Counted from the first letter of the stretch, positions 53,533 through 62,856 are shown. The stretch is DNA of 64,000 nucleotides from Algoriphagus chordae (GCF_003254055.1 NZ_QKZT01000003.1:124001-188000), one strand, 5' to 3'. Numbers and translations are program-made. Notes: a model not told the origin generated them from the letters alone.

Positions 53533-54225
53533 ATGCATAATCCTCCAATTATTGATGTAATCATCCCCGCATACAACGAGGAGAAGTCCATTCCAAAGGT
53601 GATCGGAGACGTTCCGGCAATTGTAAGGAATATAGTAGTTGCGAATAATAACTCAACTGATACCACTGGAAAAGTAGCAGAAGCAGCTGGTGCAAAAGTG
53701 GTTTTCGAGCCTCAGAAAGGCTATGGAAAAGCTTGTTTGACAGCGATGGATTGGATCAAAAAACAGGAAATTCAACCGGATATTGTAGTCTTTCTAGACG
53801 GGGATTACAGCGATTATCCAGAAGATTTACTTGATTTGATTCAGCCGATTTTGGATCAAAAAGCAGATATGGTCATAGGCTCCAGAGCTCTGGGAGAGCG
53901 GGAATCTGGCTCAATGACTTTTCCGCAGGTCTTTGGAAATTGGTTGGCAACAACGATGATGAAATATATGCAGGGCGCCAAATTCTCTGATTTGGGACCA
54001 TTTCGGGCGATTGTTTGGTCAAAGTTGCTTGACTTGAATATGATCGATCAGAACTTTGGCTGGACTATAGAGATGCAGATCAAAGCGCATAAAGCAGGAC
54101 TTCGGTATACGGAAGTACCCGTAAATTACCGCAAGCGTATAGGAGTATCCAAAGTCAGCGGAACGGTGAAAGGAGTGTTTGGAGCTGGGTATAAGATTAT
54201 CTATACGATTTTTAGATATTGGTAA
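53533..54225 (+). CDS. GT2 glycosyltransferase (dolichol-phosphate-mannose-synthase-like)
   Basis: A 230-residue cytoplasmic GT-A transferase with VIIPAYNEEKSIPKVI, NNNSTDTT, LDGDYSDYPEDL and the YRKRIGVSKVSGT motif. Such enzymes load a sugar on a polyprenyl phosphate carrier for later use by membrane transferases such as the one at 55890. The 3' end carries a 15-base direct duplication that spans the stop codon. Confidence 0.88.
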   Translation: MHNPPIIDVIIPAYNEEKSIPKVIGDVPAIVRNIVVANNNSTDTTGKVAEAAGAKVVFEPQKGYGKACLTAMDWIKKQEIQPDIVVFLDGDYSDYPEDLLDLIQPILDQKADMVIGSRALGERESGSMTFPQVFGNWLATTMMKYMQGAKFSDLGPFRAIVWSKLLDLNMIDQNFGWTIEMQIKAHKAGLRYTEVPVNYRKRIGVSKVSGTVKGVFGAGYKIIYTIFRYW

Positions 54226-54239
54226 TTTTTAGATATTGG
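54208..54239 (+). repeat. 15-bp direct duplication at the GT2 stop codon
   Basis: ATTTTTAGATATTGG occurs at 54208-54222 and again at 54225-54239, 17 bases apart. The second copy is non-coding and lies just before an AT-rich orphan gene. Confidence 0.85.
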
Positions 54240-54262
54240 GGAATTGTTGGCTGTTATAAAAA

Positions 54263-54835
54263 ATGAAACGAATCATATTTAAAATAATAATTGGATTGGT
54301 GGCAGTCAATATTGTTACATATTGGTGGTTTTCAGAAAGTTCGAACCTACAAATAGTAAATGGTAAATATTTGGATTTTACTGAAAGACGGTTAGGTAGC
54401 AAATGGAATACAGATACAAGTGAACATATAATTGTTGCCTCATGCGGAGATGAATTTTTTAGGGACTTAAAACAATTTGAAAGAGCAGTCTGGAAGTCGA
54501 ATCCAAAAGGCACCAATTATCCAATTGACCTTAAGGTAGATAATGATTTTTATCAATCGGTTTGGCAAGTAAATTATGATTTAGATGTTCTAGAAACAAT
54601 TGGTATCCAAACAGATACTTTGAATTCTAGGACTTGTATCATTTATAAAGTATGCACGAAACGAACTATTGTTGGATTGATGAAACGAATTGAATATCAA
54701 TACTTCTTTTCTAACTCTCCGACCGATTACCATATCATGTATTATAATAGACAAATGGAAACAAGCACACCCATTTATTTCTGGGTTTTAGGTTTTTGGG
54801 TTGAGTTTAATGGACAAATAACTTCTTTGAATTAA
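54263..54835 (+). CDS. Orphan hypothetical membrane-anchored protein
   Basis: A 190-residue protein with one N-terminal membrane segment (IIFKIIIGLVAVNIVTYWWF). I recognise no family. The body has several aromatic-rich strands and two Cys, and ends with another hydrophobic stretch (PIYFWVLGFWVEF). Its DNA is visibly more AT-rich than the genes around it, and it interrupts the GT/lipoprotein run. Imperfect inverted motifs lie outside it (TTGTTGGCT at 54244, AGCTAACACAA at 54843), so it may be a recent insertion. Confidence 0.6.
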   Translation: MKRIIFKIIIGLVAVNIVTYWWFSESSNLQIVNGKYLDFTERRLGSKWNTDTSEHIIVASCGDEFFRDLKQFERAVWKSNPKGTNYPIDLKVDNDFYQSVWQVNYDLDVLETIGIQTDTLNSRTCIIYKVCTKRTIVGLMKRIEYQYFFSNSPTDYHIMYYNRQMETSTPIYFWVLGFWVEFNGQITSLN

Positions 54836-55014
54836 AAACAAAAGCTAACACAATCATTTAAGTAAGCTGGTGAAAAGGGAACTATATAACCATAAACTAA
54901 CAGCAGACAAGAAAGTGCTTTCACAGCTCTTCTTCACACAGCGCAAACCGGGATAAGGATAAAGTGGCGAAACATATTTTAGACCTTCAACTGGATTTTA
55001 GTAATTTTATGAAT

Positions 55015-55893
55015 ATGAAAAATTTATTCAACCTCGGTCTAATTCTGTTCATATTCTCTTCCTGCAATTCCACAGGCAGAAAAGCCATTGATGAGGAGCA
55101 ATTTGCTTCGCATTGGTATCAGAATAAAGCTGAGATTAATGTATTTGAGCTTAAGCAAATGCGATATGGTGAAGAGCGGGATGGCAATGCGGTAATGATC
55201 TTTGTGACGGAGGACTTTTCCAAACGCAAGCAGGTGAAGGTGGATGATCCTTCTGCTGCAGGAAAGGGAGCTATAAAGGTGATGAAGCTGAATATGACCC
55301 GGGATTTCGTAACGGGCGTATATCCTTACCACACGATGTTATCCGTTTTTACGCCAGTTTACGATGATCTGAGTTCGCCGAAAATCACTGCTTCTATGAC
55401 CGAATGGTGTGGTCAGTCGTTTGCGCAGCTCAACTGGAAAAACAATAAGTACCAAGCCAAACTGTTCTCCTATTTCGAAATGGAAGGTGATCAGGAATTG
55501 GCGATCAGTTCAATGGCTGAGGATGAGATTTTCAACTTGATCCGATTAAATCCTGACCTCGTGCCTACAGGTCACAAGAAGTTGATTCCTAGTTTGATTT
55601 TTAATCGCTTCTCCCATATTCCACTTGATGCTGAAAGTGCCGTGATCTCTAAGAGAAAGACTGGCTCAAATCAGGCTGAGATTGAAGTGATTTATGAAGA
55701 AATCGGAAGAAAATTGCTGATCAAATATGTAGATGCTTTTCCATATGAAATCATGTCATGGCAAGAAACTCTAACCAAGGAGGACGGCACCGAGGAAGTG
55801 ACTTCAGCAGTGCGAAAAAGTGTGCAAATGCTGGACTACTGGCGTAAAAATGGGCTTCAGGATGAGTCGTTTCGCAAAAGCTTGGGGCTTTGA
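55015..55893 (+). CDS. Hypothetical lipoprotein of a conserved Bacteroidota family
   Basis: A 292-residue lipoprotein (signal MKNLFNLGLILFIFSSC). The mature part starts with FASHWYQNKAEINVFELKQMRYGEERDG and contains MIFVTEDFSKRKQVKVDD, a pattern I know from a conserved Bacteroidota lipoprotein family sometimes mislabelled as septum formation inhibitor Maf. There is no Maf nucleotide pyrophosphatase domain here. An upstream frame extension to 54964 lacks a signal and was not used. Its stop overlaps the next start. Confidence 0.75.
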   Translation: MKNLFNLGLILFIFSSCNSTGRKAIDEEQFASHWYQNKAEINVFELKQMRYGEERDGNAVMIFVTEDFSKRKQVKVDDPSAAGKGAIKVMKLNMTRDFVTGVYPYHTMLSVFTPVYDDLSSPKITASMTEWCGQSFAQLNWKNNKYQAKLFSYFEMEGDQELAISSMAEDEIFNLIRLNPDLVPTGHKKLIPSLIFNRFSHIPLDAESAVISKRKTGSNQAEIEVIYEEIGRKLLIKYVDAFPYEIMSWQETLTKEDGTEEVTSAVRKSVQMLDYWRKNGLQDESFRKSLGL

Positions 55894-57224
55894 GCAAATC
55901 GCTTAATCGGCTCTTTATTCCTCTGATCTGCCTGCTGATGGCAGTTGGGTTCTTCTGCTTGGCCTATTATATTCCGAGAGAAAATTTCGGGTTGACATTC
56001 ACTGTCTATGCCTCTCTATTCGGAGGTATGTTGGCTATTTATTTTTTGAGTAAGCAGCTAAAATGGAAGTGGATCTTTATCGGAGGTTTGCTTATCCGAC
56101 TTTCCCTGTTGATCGCCATTCCTAAATGGTCTGATGATTACCCACGATTTCTATGGGATGGGGAATTGGTGAAGATGAGCCAAAATCCTTATTTGGAAAC
56201 ACCTGAAGGTTGGCTTCAAAATCATTCAGAAAGCTCAAGTCCTTATTTGGAGAATCTATTTGAGCTAATGAATTCACCAGCGTATTTTTCAGTTTATCCC
56301 CCTTTGAATCAAGCGATATTTTACGTAGCCGCTTGGGGTGCAAACCTTGACACAAAGAGTGGGGTTCTGATATTACGAGTTATACTGCTTCTTGGAGAAA
56401 TAGGCGTTTTCTTTCTGTTACGGAAGCTCTTCGAGCATTTTCAGCTTTTCTCAAAGAAGCTTATTCTTTATTGGTTGAATCCACTGGTGATCATGGAAAT
56501 CACCGGGAATCTTCATTTTGAAGGCTTGGTGCTACTACTTTTGCTGGCTTCTGTTTTTGCGCTGAGTAAGAACAAAAATGCACTTTCAGGTGGGTTTTGG
56601 GGACTTTCTATTGGTATGAAATTACTGCCTTTTATGCTGATTCCTACACTCTTCTCTTTTGAGAAAACCAGAAAATCAAGGACATTTTGGCTAGGTTCGT
56701 TCATTGCCATAGCAGCTAGCTTTGGATGGCTTTTGATCGATAATTCCTGGGTTCATTTTCTCCAAAGCTTAAAACTTTACCAAGGCAAATTTGAATTCAA
56801 TGCATCAATTTATTACCTGCTTCGGGAAGTTGGTTTTTGGGTGAAAGGTTATAATGTCATCGGGGAATTGACGCCAATTCTGAGCGGAATCACGCTGATG
56901 GGAATTCTTTATTTTTCTTGGAAGAAGAGACCTCAAAACCTTTTGCAACTCACGGATCTCTGGGTATTGATCTATTTGGTTTATCTGATTTTTCAGCCAA
57001 TAGTTCATCCTTGGTATCTGATTCCTGCCTTTGGCTTGAGTTTGTTTACTGATAAAAAAGCCTTTCTGATTTGGACTTACGCAGTGATATTTTCGTACCA
57101 AGCCTATGGTGATCCTAATTATCAAGAAAATCCAATTTTCCTTTTCTTAGAATATTCCATGCTAGCAATAGCTATATACTGGGACTATTTTAGATCATCT
57201 ACCAAATCTCTTTTAGCCAAATGA
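55890..57224 (+). CDS. Multi-pass membrane glycosyltransferase (GT87/DUF2029-like)
   Basis: A 444-residue protein with about ten to twelve membrane helices. Near the N-terminus KWSDDYPRFLWDGELV has the acidic loop expected for polyprenyl-phosphate-sugar transferases, and SVYPPLNQAIFYVAAWG, LYWLNPLVIMEITGNLHFEG and QPIVHPWYLIPAFGL match the GT87/mannosyltransferase type. It starts at TTG (55890), overlapping the lipoprotein stop by 4 bases. It may use the carrier charged by the GT2 at 53533. Confidence 0.78.
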   Translation: MSKSLNRLFIPLICLLMAVGFFCLAYYIPRENFGLTFTVYASLFGGMLAIYFLSKQLKWKWIFIGGLLIRLSLLIAIPKWSDDYPRFLWDGELVKMSQNPYLETPEGWLQNHSESSSPYLENLFELMNSPAYFSVYPPLNQAIFYVAAWGANLDTKSGVLILRVILLLGEIGVFFLLRKLFEHFQLFSKKLILYWLNPLVIMEITGNLHFEGLVLLLLLASVFALSKNKNALSGGFWGLSIGMKLLPFMLIPTLFSFEKTRKSRTFWLGSFIAIAASFGWLLIDNSWVHFLQSLKLYQGKFEFNASIYYLLREVGFWVKGYNVIGELTPILSGITLMGILYFSWKKRPQNLLQLTDLWVLIYLVYLIFQPIVHPWYLIPAFGLSLFTDKKAFLIWTYAVIFSYQAYGDPNYQENPIFLFLEYSMLAIAIYWDYFRSSTKSLLAK

Positions 57225-57949
57225 ATTATAAATCTCTACTTTCTTTTCTTTTATCCCTATTCTTTTTCTCCTGTACGCCCAGTCCAGAAAAGCAAGCCCT
57301 GGAACTCATCGATAAGTCAATCGAAGCGCATCAGCTTTCCAAAAATTGGGAGGATGTTTCTACTATCAAATTCAAAAAATGGACACGCTTGCTCGATGAG
57401 AATGGAGCGATAGAAAGCGAATCTGAGCAATGGGTGGAATTTCGCCTGAAACCATATTTCGAAGCAAAGTTGACTTGGACAACAGACAGCGTACTGCATG
57501 TGGCTAATTTTAACGGAAGTAGAATGAGCTATCAAATGGGAGCGAATACTATCCAAAATGAGGGTTTTTTGAAAGCGAAAAGAGCTGAAATTGATGCTGC
57601 TCACTTTGCTTTTGCGCAGCCATGGAATCTGATCGATGAAAATGCTAATGTGACTTATGAAGGGCAGAAGAGACTAGAAGACGGTAAATCTGTAGCGTCA
57701 ATTCGTGTGGATTATGGGCCAGATTCGGATGTCTGGTGGTTTTACTTTGATCCAATTTCATCTCAATTGGTCGCAAATGAACTCCATGCGAAGGATCATA
57801 AAAGTCTGATCGAAAATACTTCTTACGACAATTCAACAGGGTTATTGTTGGCAAAGGAGCGTAAAAGCTTTAGAATAGATGATGAAGGTAAAAAGCAGTT
57901 TTTGCGGGCGGAATATTTATATTCTGACTACGAACTAACTTTTGAATAA
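57221..57949 (+). CDS. DUF6503-like lipoprotein (copy 1)
   Basis: A 242-residue lipoprotein (LFFFSC, Cys at about residue 18) with an alternating-strand layout (KFKKWTRLLDENGAIE, WVEFRLKPYFEAKLTW, VWWFYFDPIS) like LolA-type lipid-binding proteins. It starts with ALELIDKSIEAHQ, parallel to AEKIVDKAIEVYGG in the next gene, so the two are distant paralogues. It overlaps the membrane transferase by 4 bases. Function unknown. Confidence 0.7.
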   Translation: MNYKSLLSFLLSLFFFSCTPSPEKQALELIDKSIEAHQLSKNWEDVSTIKFKKWTRLLDENGAIESESEQWVEFRLKPYFEAKLTWTTDSVLHVANFNGSRMSYQMGANTIQNEGFLKAKRAEIDAAHFAFAQPWNLIDENANVTYEGQKRLEDGKSVASIRVDYGPDSDVWWFYFDPISSQLVANELHAKDHKSLIENTSYDNSTGLLLAKERKSFRIDDEGKKQFLRAEYLYSDYELTFE

Positions 57950-57995
57950 GTGGAGGATAACTTCCGGAAAATTAGAATTATTAAAATTTAGAAAT

Positions 57996-58745
57996 ATGAG
58001 ATTACAATTCCTCTTTGGGTTCTTATTTGGATTAACAGTTTTTACTTCATGTGACTCGCGAACTGAAGCTGAGAAAATCGTCGACAAGGCGATCGAAGTC
58101 TATGGTGGAGATATTTATAGTAATTCAAAAGTTGAATTTGACTTTAGAGATATTCATTACACTATTTTTAAAACTGAAGATCGCTTTGAATATGTCCGTG
58201 AGTTTTCGGATTCTACAGGGAATGTAAAAGACCTGCTTAATAATGATGGTTTTGTCAGAACTGTGAATGGAGCTAAGATCGATACACTTTCTGAAGAGTG
58301 GATTGGAAAATACTCCCGTTCGGTCAATTCTGTTGCTTATTTTGCATATCTCCCTTATGGGTTAAATGATCCCTCGGTATTTAAGACCTCTTTGGGTGAA
58401 ACGGAGATTGATGGAGAGAAATACGATCTGATCAAAGTGACTTTCGCTGAGGAAGGAGGGGGAGAGGATTATGATGATGAGTTTTTGTATTGGATAGGTG
58501 CTGAGGATTCGCTAATAGATTATATGGCCTACAGCTATCACACAGATGGTGGTGGAGTGAGAATGCGTGAGGTGAGTACGGTGCAGGAAGTTGGTGGAAT
58601 TCGCTTTCAAAACTACCTGAATCTCAAGCCAGCCGATGAATCGGTATCTGTAGAAAAGATGCAGGAGCTTTACGAAGCTGGAGAATTAGAGCTACTTTCA
58701 GAGATAAACCTGGAAAATATCAAAGTTCAACCCTTGGATAAATAA
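57996..58745 (+). CDS. DUF6503 lipoprotein (copy 2)
   Basis: A 249-residue lipoprotein (TVFTSC lipobox). Family signatures are VEFDFRDIHYTIFKT, RSVNSVAYFAYLPYGLNDPS, VTFAEEGGGEDYDDEF and YHTDGGGVRMREV, which I associate with DUF6503. The frame continues upstream to 57942 but the ATG at 57996 gives the signal peptide. The function of the family is unknown. It stands 7 bases before the hydrolase-OsmC gene. Confidence 0.8.
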   Translation: MRLQFLFGFLFGLTVFTSCDSRTEAEKIVDKAIEVYGGDIYSNSKVEFDFRDIHYTIFKTEDRFEYVREFSDSTGNVKDLLNNDGFVRTVNGAKIDTLSEEWIGKYSRSVNSVAYFAYLPYGLNDPSVFKTSLGETEIDGEKYDLIKVTFAEEGGGEDYDDEFLYWIGAEDSLIDYMAYSYHTDGGGVRMREVSTVQEVGGIRFQNYLNLKPADESVSVEKMQELYEAGELELLSEINLENIKVQPLDK

Positions 58746-58752
58746 TCTGAAA

Positions 58753-59970
58753 ATGAACCCAAAACGACTGAAATTTAAAAATAGAAATGGTTTGGAGCTC
58801 GCGGCACATTTGTATTTGCCGGCGGATCAAAAACCAAGTTTTTATGCTCTTTTTGCGCACTGCTTTACCTGCTCCAAAAACTTCTCAGCTGTCACTCGTA
58901 TTTGTACTGCATTGTCCCAAAATGGGATAGCCTGTTTAAGTTTTGATTTTACAGGACTTGGAATGAGTGAGGGAGAGTTTTCAGAATCTTCTTTTAGTGG
59001 CAATGTGAGTGATTTATTGGATGCGGCAGATTTCCTTACGCAAGAATATCAAGCTCCTAAAATGCTTATCGGCCATTCTCTTGGTGGAGCCGCGGTATTG
59101 TATGCTGCTGCTGAGATGGCAGAAGTTAAAGCTGTAGTGACGATAGGCGCTCCTGCGTTTCCTGGGCATATCCGTCATTTATTCTTAGATAGTATTGAAG
59201 AGATTGAGAAAAATGGCATTGCCAAAGTTAACATTGGAGGCAGACCATTTCATATCAGTCAAAGTTTTGTAGATGATTTGGAGCAAAAACCCTTGGCTAC
59301 TTTTTTGAAAAAGCTAAGGAAGTCTCTCCTCATTATGCATTCTCCTCAGGATGATATTGTGGGTGTTGAAAATGCAGCGGAGATATATAATGCTGCCATG
59401 CATCCCAAAAGTTTTATCTCATTAGATGGAGCAACCCACTTAGTTTCCAATCCTAAAGACAGCGAATACATAGCGGAGGTGATTGGGAGTTGGTCTAAAC
59501 GCTATGTGGTAGTAGAGGAAGAAAAGCAGCTGAATGATACACGTGGTAATCAGGTTTTCGTGCGGCTGTCTGGAGAGAAATACACTACTGAAGTGATGAC
59601 TCCGAATCATCATTTGATCGCAGATGAGCCATCGGAGGTCGGAGGCGCTGATTTGGGGCCAAATCCTTATGACTTGCTGATGGCTTCACTTGGAAGCTGT
59701 ACAGCGATGACATTGAAAATGTACGCGGAGCGTAAGAAATGGCCTTTGGAACAAGTTTCCGTATTTCTCAATCATGAGAAAGTTCACTTAGCTGATAGTG
59801 AAAACCCGGACGAATCATCAGCGAAAGTCAGCCAATTTACCCGAATTATAGAAATTGAAGGTGATCTCGATGCGGATCAAAGACAAAGGCTGCTGGAGAT
59901 ATCCAACAAATGTCCCGTTCACAAAACGCTTCAGGAGGAAATCGTCATTCAAACCATGCTTTCAAAATGA
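58753..59970 (+). CDS. Alpha/beta hydrolase - OsmC fusion protein
   Basis: A 405-residue fusion. Residues 1-250 are an alpha/beta hydrolase with nucleophile Ser109 (GHSLGG), an acid around Asp200-201 (SPQDDIV) and His229 (GATHLV). Residues about 265-405 are an OsmC-type thiol peroxidase domain with the two redox Cys, Cys316 (LGSCTAMTLKMYAERK) and Cys387 (NKCPVHKTL). This known bifunctional architecture suggests reductive plus hydrolytic handling of lipid or organic peroxides. Its stop overlaps the next start by 4 bases (ATGA). Confidence 0.92.
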   Translation: MNPKRLKFKNRNGLELAAHLYLPADQKPSFYALFAHCFTCSKNFSAVTRICTALSQNGIACLSFDFTGLGMSEGEFSESSFSGNVSDLLDAADFLTQEYQAPKMLIGHSLGGAAVLYAAAEMAEVKAVVTIGAPAFPGHIRHLFLDSIEEIEKNGIAKVNIGGRPFHISQSFVDDLEQKPLATFLKKLRKSLLIMHSPQDDIVGVENAAEIYNAAMHPKSFISLDGATHLVSNPKDSEYIAEVIGSWSKRYVVVEEEKQLNDTRGNQVFVRLSGEKYTTEVMTPNHHLIADEPSEVGGADLGPNPYDLLMASLGSCTAMTLKMYAERKKWPLEQVSVFLNHEKVHLADSENPDESSAKVSQFTRIIEIEGDLDADQRQRLLEISNKCPVHKTLQEEIVIQTMLSK

Positions 59971-61007
59971 AATCATCTACCCAGCGTCTCTATCTATTTA
60001 GCTCAGTTAGTGTAATACTCCTATTTGGATTGAGTTGGTGGTTTATTCCCGAACAGGCTTCTTTGGTTGTTCAGGAAAAATGGAAAGGGGTATGCTGGGT
60101 TGGGACTAGGTCTCCACTTTTAGGACCCGAATTAGAAGCTTTAAAGGCTACTGGAGCAGATGCGCTTTCGCAAACGCCCTTTGGGTTTCAAAATGACAAA
60201 AACTTGCCTGAGATGCGCTGGTCTAAAGGCAATGAAGGGAATTGGTGGGGTGAGTCTACAAATGGGATTAAGGCTACTTTTGATTCATCAGCAAGACATG
60301 AAATAATGAATATGCTGAAACCCCATATTTGGATCCGAGGAAGTTGGCCTGGGGAGATAGATATGAAAAGCGAAGAAGATTGGAAGACTTGGTTTGCCAA
60401 TTATGAGGGATTTATTCTTGACTATGCTAGAATGGCTGAAGAGCTGCAAATTCCTATGCTCTGTGTGGGTACTGAACTTGAGCTGACATCTAAGAGAGAA
60501 GATGATTGGAGAAAAATTATTGCAGCCGTTAGAAAAGTCTATTCAGGCAAATTGACCTATGCTGCTAATTTCACTGAATACGAGCACGTGAAGTTCTGGG
60601 ACGCCTTGGATTACATCGGTATTCAGGCATATTTCCCACTTTCAACCAAAGAAGATCCAAGCCTTTCGGATCTCAAATCTGGCTGGAAAAAGAACTTGTC
60701 GAACATTAATAAGGTGGTAAGAAAGTACCAGAAGCCTGTAATGTTCACTGAGATTGGATATTGCAATACAGTAGACGCTGCGGTGGAGCCATGGGTCTGG
60801 CCAAATGAGCGTAGGGAAACTGAATTGTCTGAGGAAATGCAGGCACTTTGCTATGAAGCATTTTTTGAAACGGCCTGGGAAGAACCATGGATGGCTGGTG
60901 TGTTCTTCTGGAAATGGTATCCAGATGGAAAACATAGGAATCCAGATTTTACTCCTCAGGGAAAGCAAGCAGAAAAAGTGATGCAGAAATATTTTTCTAT
61001 GGATTGA
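59967..61007 (+). CDS. GH113-like glycoside hydrolase, membrane-anchored
   Basis: A 346-residue protein with an N-terminal anchor (residues 8-27) and a TIM barrel of the GH113/GTA type. The likely acid-base Glu170 is in CVGTELELT and the nucleophile Glu262 in MFTEIGY; other marks are HIWIRGSWPGE and FFWKWYPDG. GH113 enzymes include beta-mannanases. I chose the ATG at 59967, coupled to the upstream stop, over a 59910 start lying inside the OsmC domain. It ends the long plus-strand envelope cluster. Confidence 0.82.
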   Translation: MKSSTQRLYLFSSVSVILLFGLSWWFIPEQASLVVQEKWKGVCWVGTRSPLLGPELEALKATGADALSQTPFGFQNDKNLPEMRWSKGNEGNWWGESTNGIKATFDSSARHEIMNMLKPHIWIRGSWPGEIDMKSEEDWKTWFANYEGFILDYARMAEELQIPMLCVGTELELTSKREDDWRKIIAAVRKVYSGKLTYAANFTEYEHVKFWDALDYIGIQAYFPLSTKEDPSLSDLKSGWKKNLSNINKVVRKYQKPVMFTEIGYCNTVDAAVEPWVWPNERRETELSEEMQALCYEAFFETAWEEPWMAGVFFWKWYPDGKHRNPDFTPQGKQAEKVMQKYFSMD

Positions 61008-61090
61008 ATTCTAAAAGCTAGAATCCATAACTTAAGACTATTCTAATGAGATGATTACACACTAAAAGTTCTAGTTTTTTGAATAAATTC

Positions 61091-61119
61091 CTGTTGAGTT
61101 GTGTATTGAAATTCAACAG
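61091..61119. promoter_or_regulatory. Inverted repeat upstream of the TIR-like gene
   Basis: CTGTTGAGTT (61091-61100) pairs with AATTCAACAG (61110-61119) over 10 bp with one G-T pair and a 9-base loop. It lies 28 bases before the ATG at 61147 and may be an operator or a leader hairpin. Confidence 0.45.
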
Positions 61120-61146
61120 AATTATTCGTTACAAATTATTTAGTCT

Positions 61147-62856
61147 ATGCAAACCTTTCGGATTTTTATCGCCTCCTCCAGTGAACTTAAAGATGACAGA
61201 GAGAAGTTTGAGCTATTTATAGGTAGGCAAAATAACTTATTGAGTCGAAGAGGGATTCGTTTAGAGGTAGTATTATGGGAGTTTTTTCCGGATTCGATTT
61301 CATCGACGCGCCTTCAGGATGAATACAATGAAGCGATCCGAAAAAGTGATTTCGTCGTTTGCCTCTTCTTTACCAAAGTGGGTATGTACACTGCTGAGGA
61401 GTTTAATATCGCATACGAAATGTTTAAAGCCCAAGGCAAGCCTAGAATTTGGACCTATTTCAAAACGGGAGATGTCGCTATTGATTCTATAAACCAGGCA
61501 GATATTAAATCCTTAGATGAATTTAAAAATAGACTCAAGGAATTGGGTCACTTTTTCACTCAATATACATCCGCCGCCGATCTAATAAGTCAGTATGGGG
61601 ATCAGTTGGATATGATTTTGCCTCAATATGGAGGTGACTCAGATCATAAAACTTCTGCCTCAGGAGACTCTGTTCATGAAAAAACTGGACCTGAGCACAT
61701 TGAAAACACTTTCAATCAGTTGCTTACTTCTAGATTAATCACTGCGATAAGCCAGTACAGTAAGAAAGCAGCGGGTTTTTTGGCGGCCAATCCTAGTTGG
61801 GCTGAAAATGAAGATTTGGTGAAAACTGCCAAGCGAATCATTATCAGTGAGTATGTTGGGGTAATAGGCAGTCAGATACGTAAGTTGATGGCTATTGGGG
61901 CACTGGCTTTTTCCGAAACCAAAATGGTGCGTTATCTGGAGAATAGCCAAGCCACAGCAAAAAGAGGATTGCAACTTATTTGCTATTCGTTGATTTCCGC
62001 GCTTTGGGATCATCAGGTAGTGAAAAAGGTTGAATTTTCCTCCTCACAAAAAGATGTGCTTATTAAGTTTTTTAGAAATGCTGCTGAAGAAGATGTGCTA
62101 GGCTTTGCGGAATTACTCAAACATTTACTAGAAATATATTCAGAGAACAAACTGGAGTTTCTTATTTCTGAATCGATGGAATTGCTTCCAAAACTTCAGG
62201 AAGGAAGCGAGTTTATCACTGCTTGCTCACAATTGAATGACTTATCGACGTTGTTGAAAGGTTCTACTTTCCAACTCGAAGACTGCCAAGCCGCTGAGAA
62301 AAATGTGACTATTGTGTTAGAAAGTTTAAGTTTCTTGGCACAATACCGTATGATTTCTATCAATGAGATAGATTTTAATCAGCAGCGGAATGATCAAGAA
62401 GGTTTGTATTTGCATAATTACACCTTGCTAATAGGAGAAAGACTGGCCAATGACAACAGCCAAAGTAATGTGCGTAGAGAATCCTCACCGGTTATTTCCC
62501 ATGCGGTGATTATTTTCAAGGATAATTATAGAAAGAATATAAATCTTGATCCTTTTATCATTGATTTCAATGGTTTGAAACTGGATGGTGGATCCAAAAT
62601 TTGTTTTTACTCCCATGCCAACACCTTTGATGATCAGAATCTTAACTATAATTTTATAGAAGATGACAACAAACAGGTCATCTGCAAATCAGCGAATCCT
62701 AAACCAAACGTATCCAACTTAAATGCGCTTAATAGATGGCTTTCTATAAAAGCCAATCGAATTGACATGAACTTCGATAAGGTTTATAGCTTGTTTTACG
62801 AAGCCAAAAAAACATTGACTGGCCTTGAGGACGAAGTTGAAGAAGACTCCTTTTAA
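61147..62856 (+). CDS. TIR-like (DUF4062-like) N-terminal domain protein, putative conflict-system component
   Basis: A 569-residue cytoplasmic protein. The N-terminus (about 1-110) starts FRIFIASSSELKDDREKF, then STRLQDEYNEAIRKSDFVVC and MYTAEEFNIAYEMF; this is the flavodoxin-like TIR/DUF4062-type fold seen in bacterial STAND-linked proteins. Glu84/Glu85 are candidate catalytic or structural acids. A polar linker (about 163-185) leads to a long, mainly helical region (about 190-400) and a beta-rich part (about 400-560) I do not recognise, ending in an acidic tail. It is 29 bases ahead of an nSTAND1 NTPase gene, its likely partner. Enzymatic activity is unproven. Confidence 0.72.
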   Translation: MQTFRIFIASSSELKDDREKFELFIGRQNNLLSRRGIRLEVVLWEFFPDSISSTRLQDEYNEAIRKSDFVVCLFFTKVGMYTAEEFNIAYEMFKAQGKPRIWTYFKTGDVAIDSINQADIKSLDEFKNRLKELGHFFTQYTSAADLISQYGDQLDMILPQYGGDSDHKTSASGDSVHEKTGPEHIENTFNQLLTSRLITAISQYSKKAAGFLAANPSWAENEDLVKTAKRIIISEYVGVIGSQIRKLMAIGALAFSETKMVRYLENSQATAKRGLQLICYSLISALWDHQVVKKVEFSSSQKDVLIKFFRNAAEEDVLGFAELLKHLLEIYSENKLEFLISESMELLPKLQEGSEFITACSQLNDLSTLLKGSTFQLEDCQAAEKNVTIVLESLSFLAQYRMISINEIDFNQQRNDQEGLYLHNYTLLIGERLANDNSQSNVRRESSPVISHAVIIFKDNYRKNINLDPFIIDFNGLKLDGGSKICFYSHANTFDDQNLNYNFIEDDNKQVICKSANPKPNVSNLNALNRWLSIKANRIDMNFDKVYSLFYEAKKTLTGLEDEVEEDSF

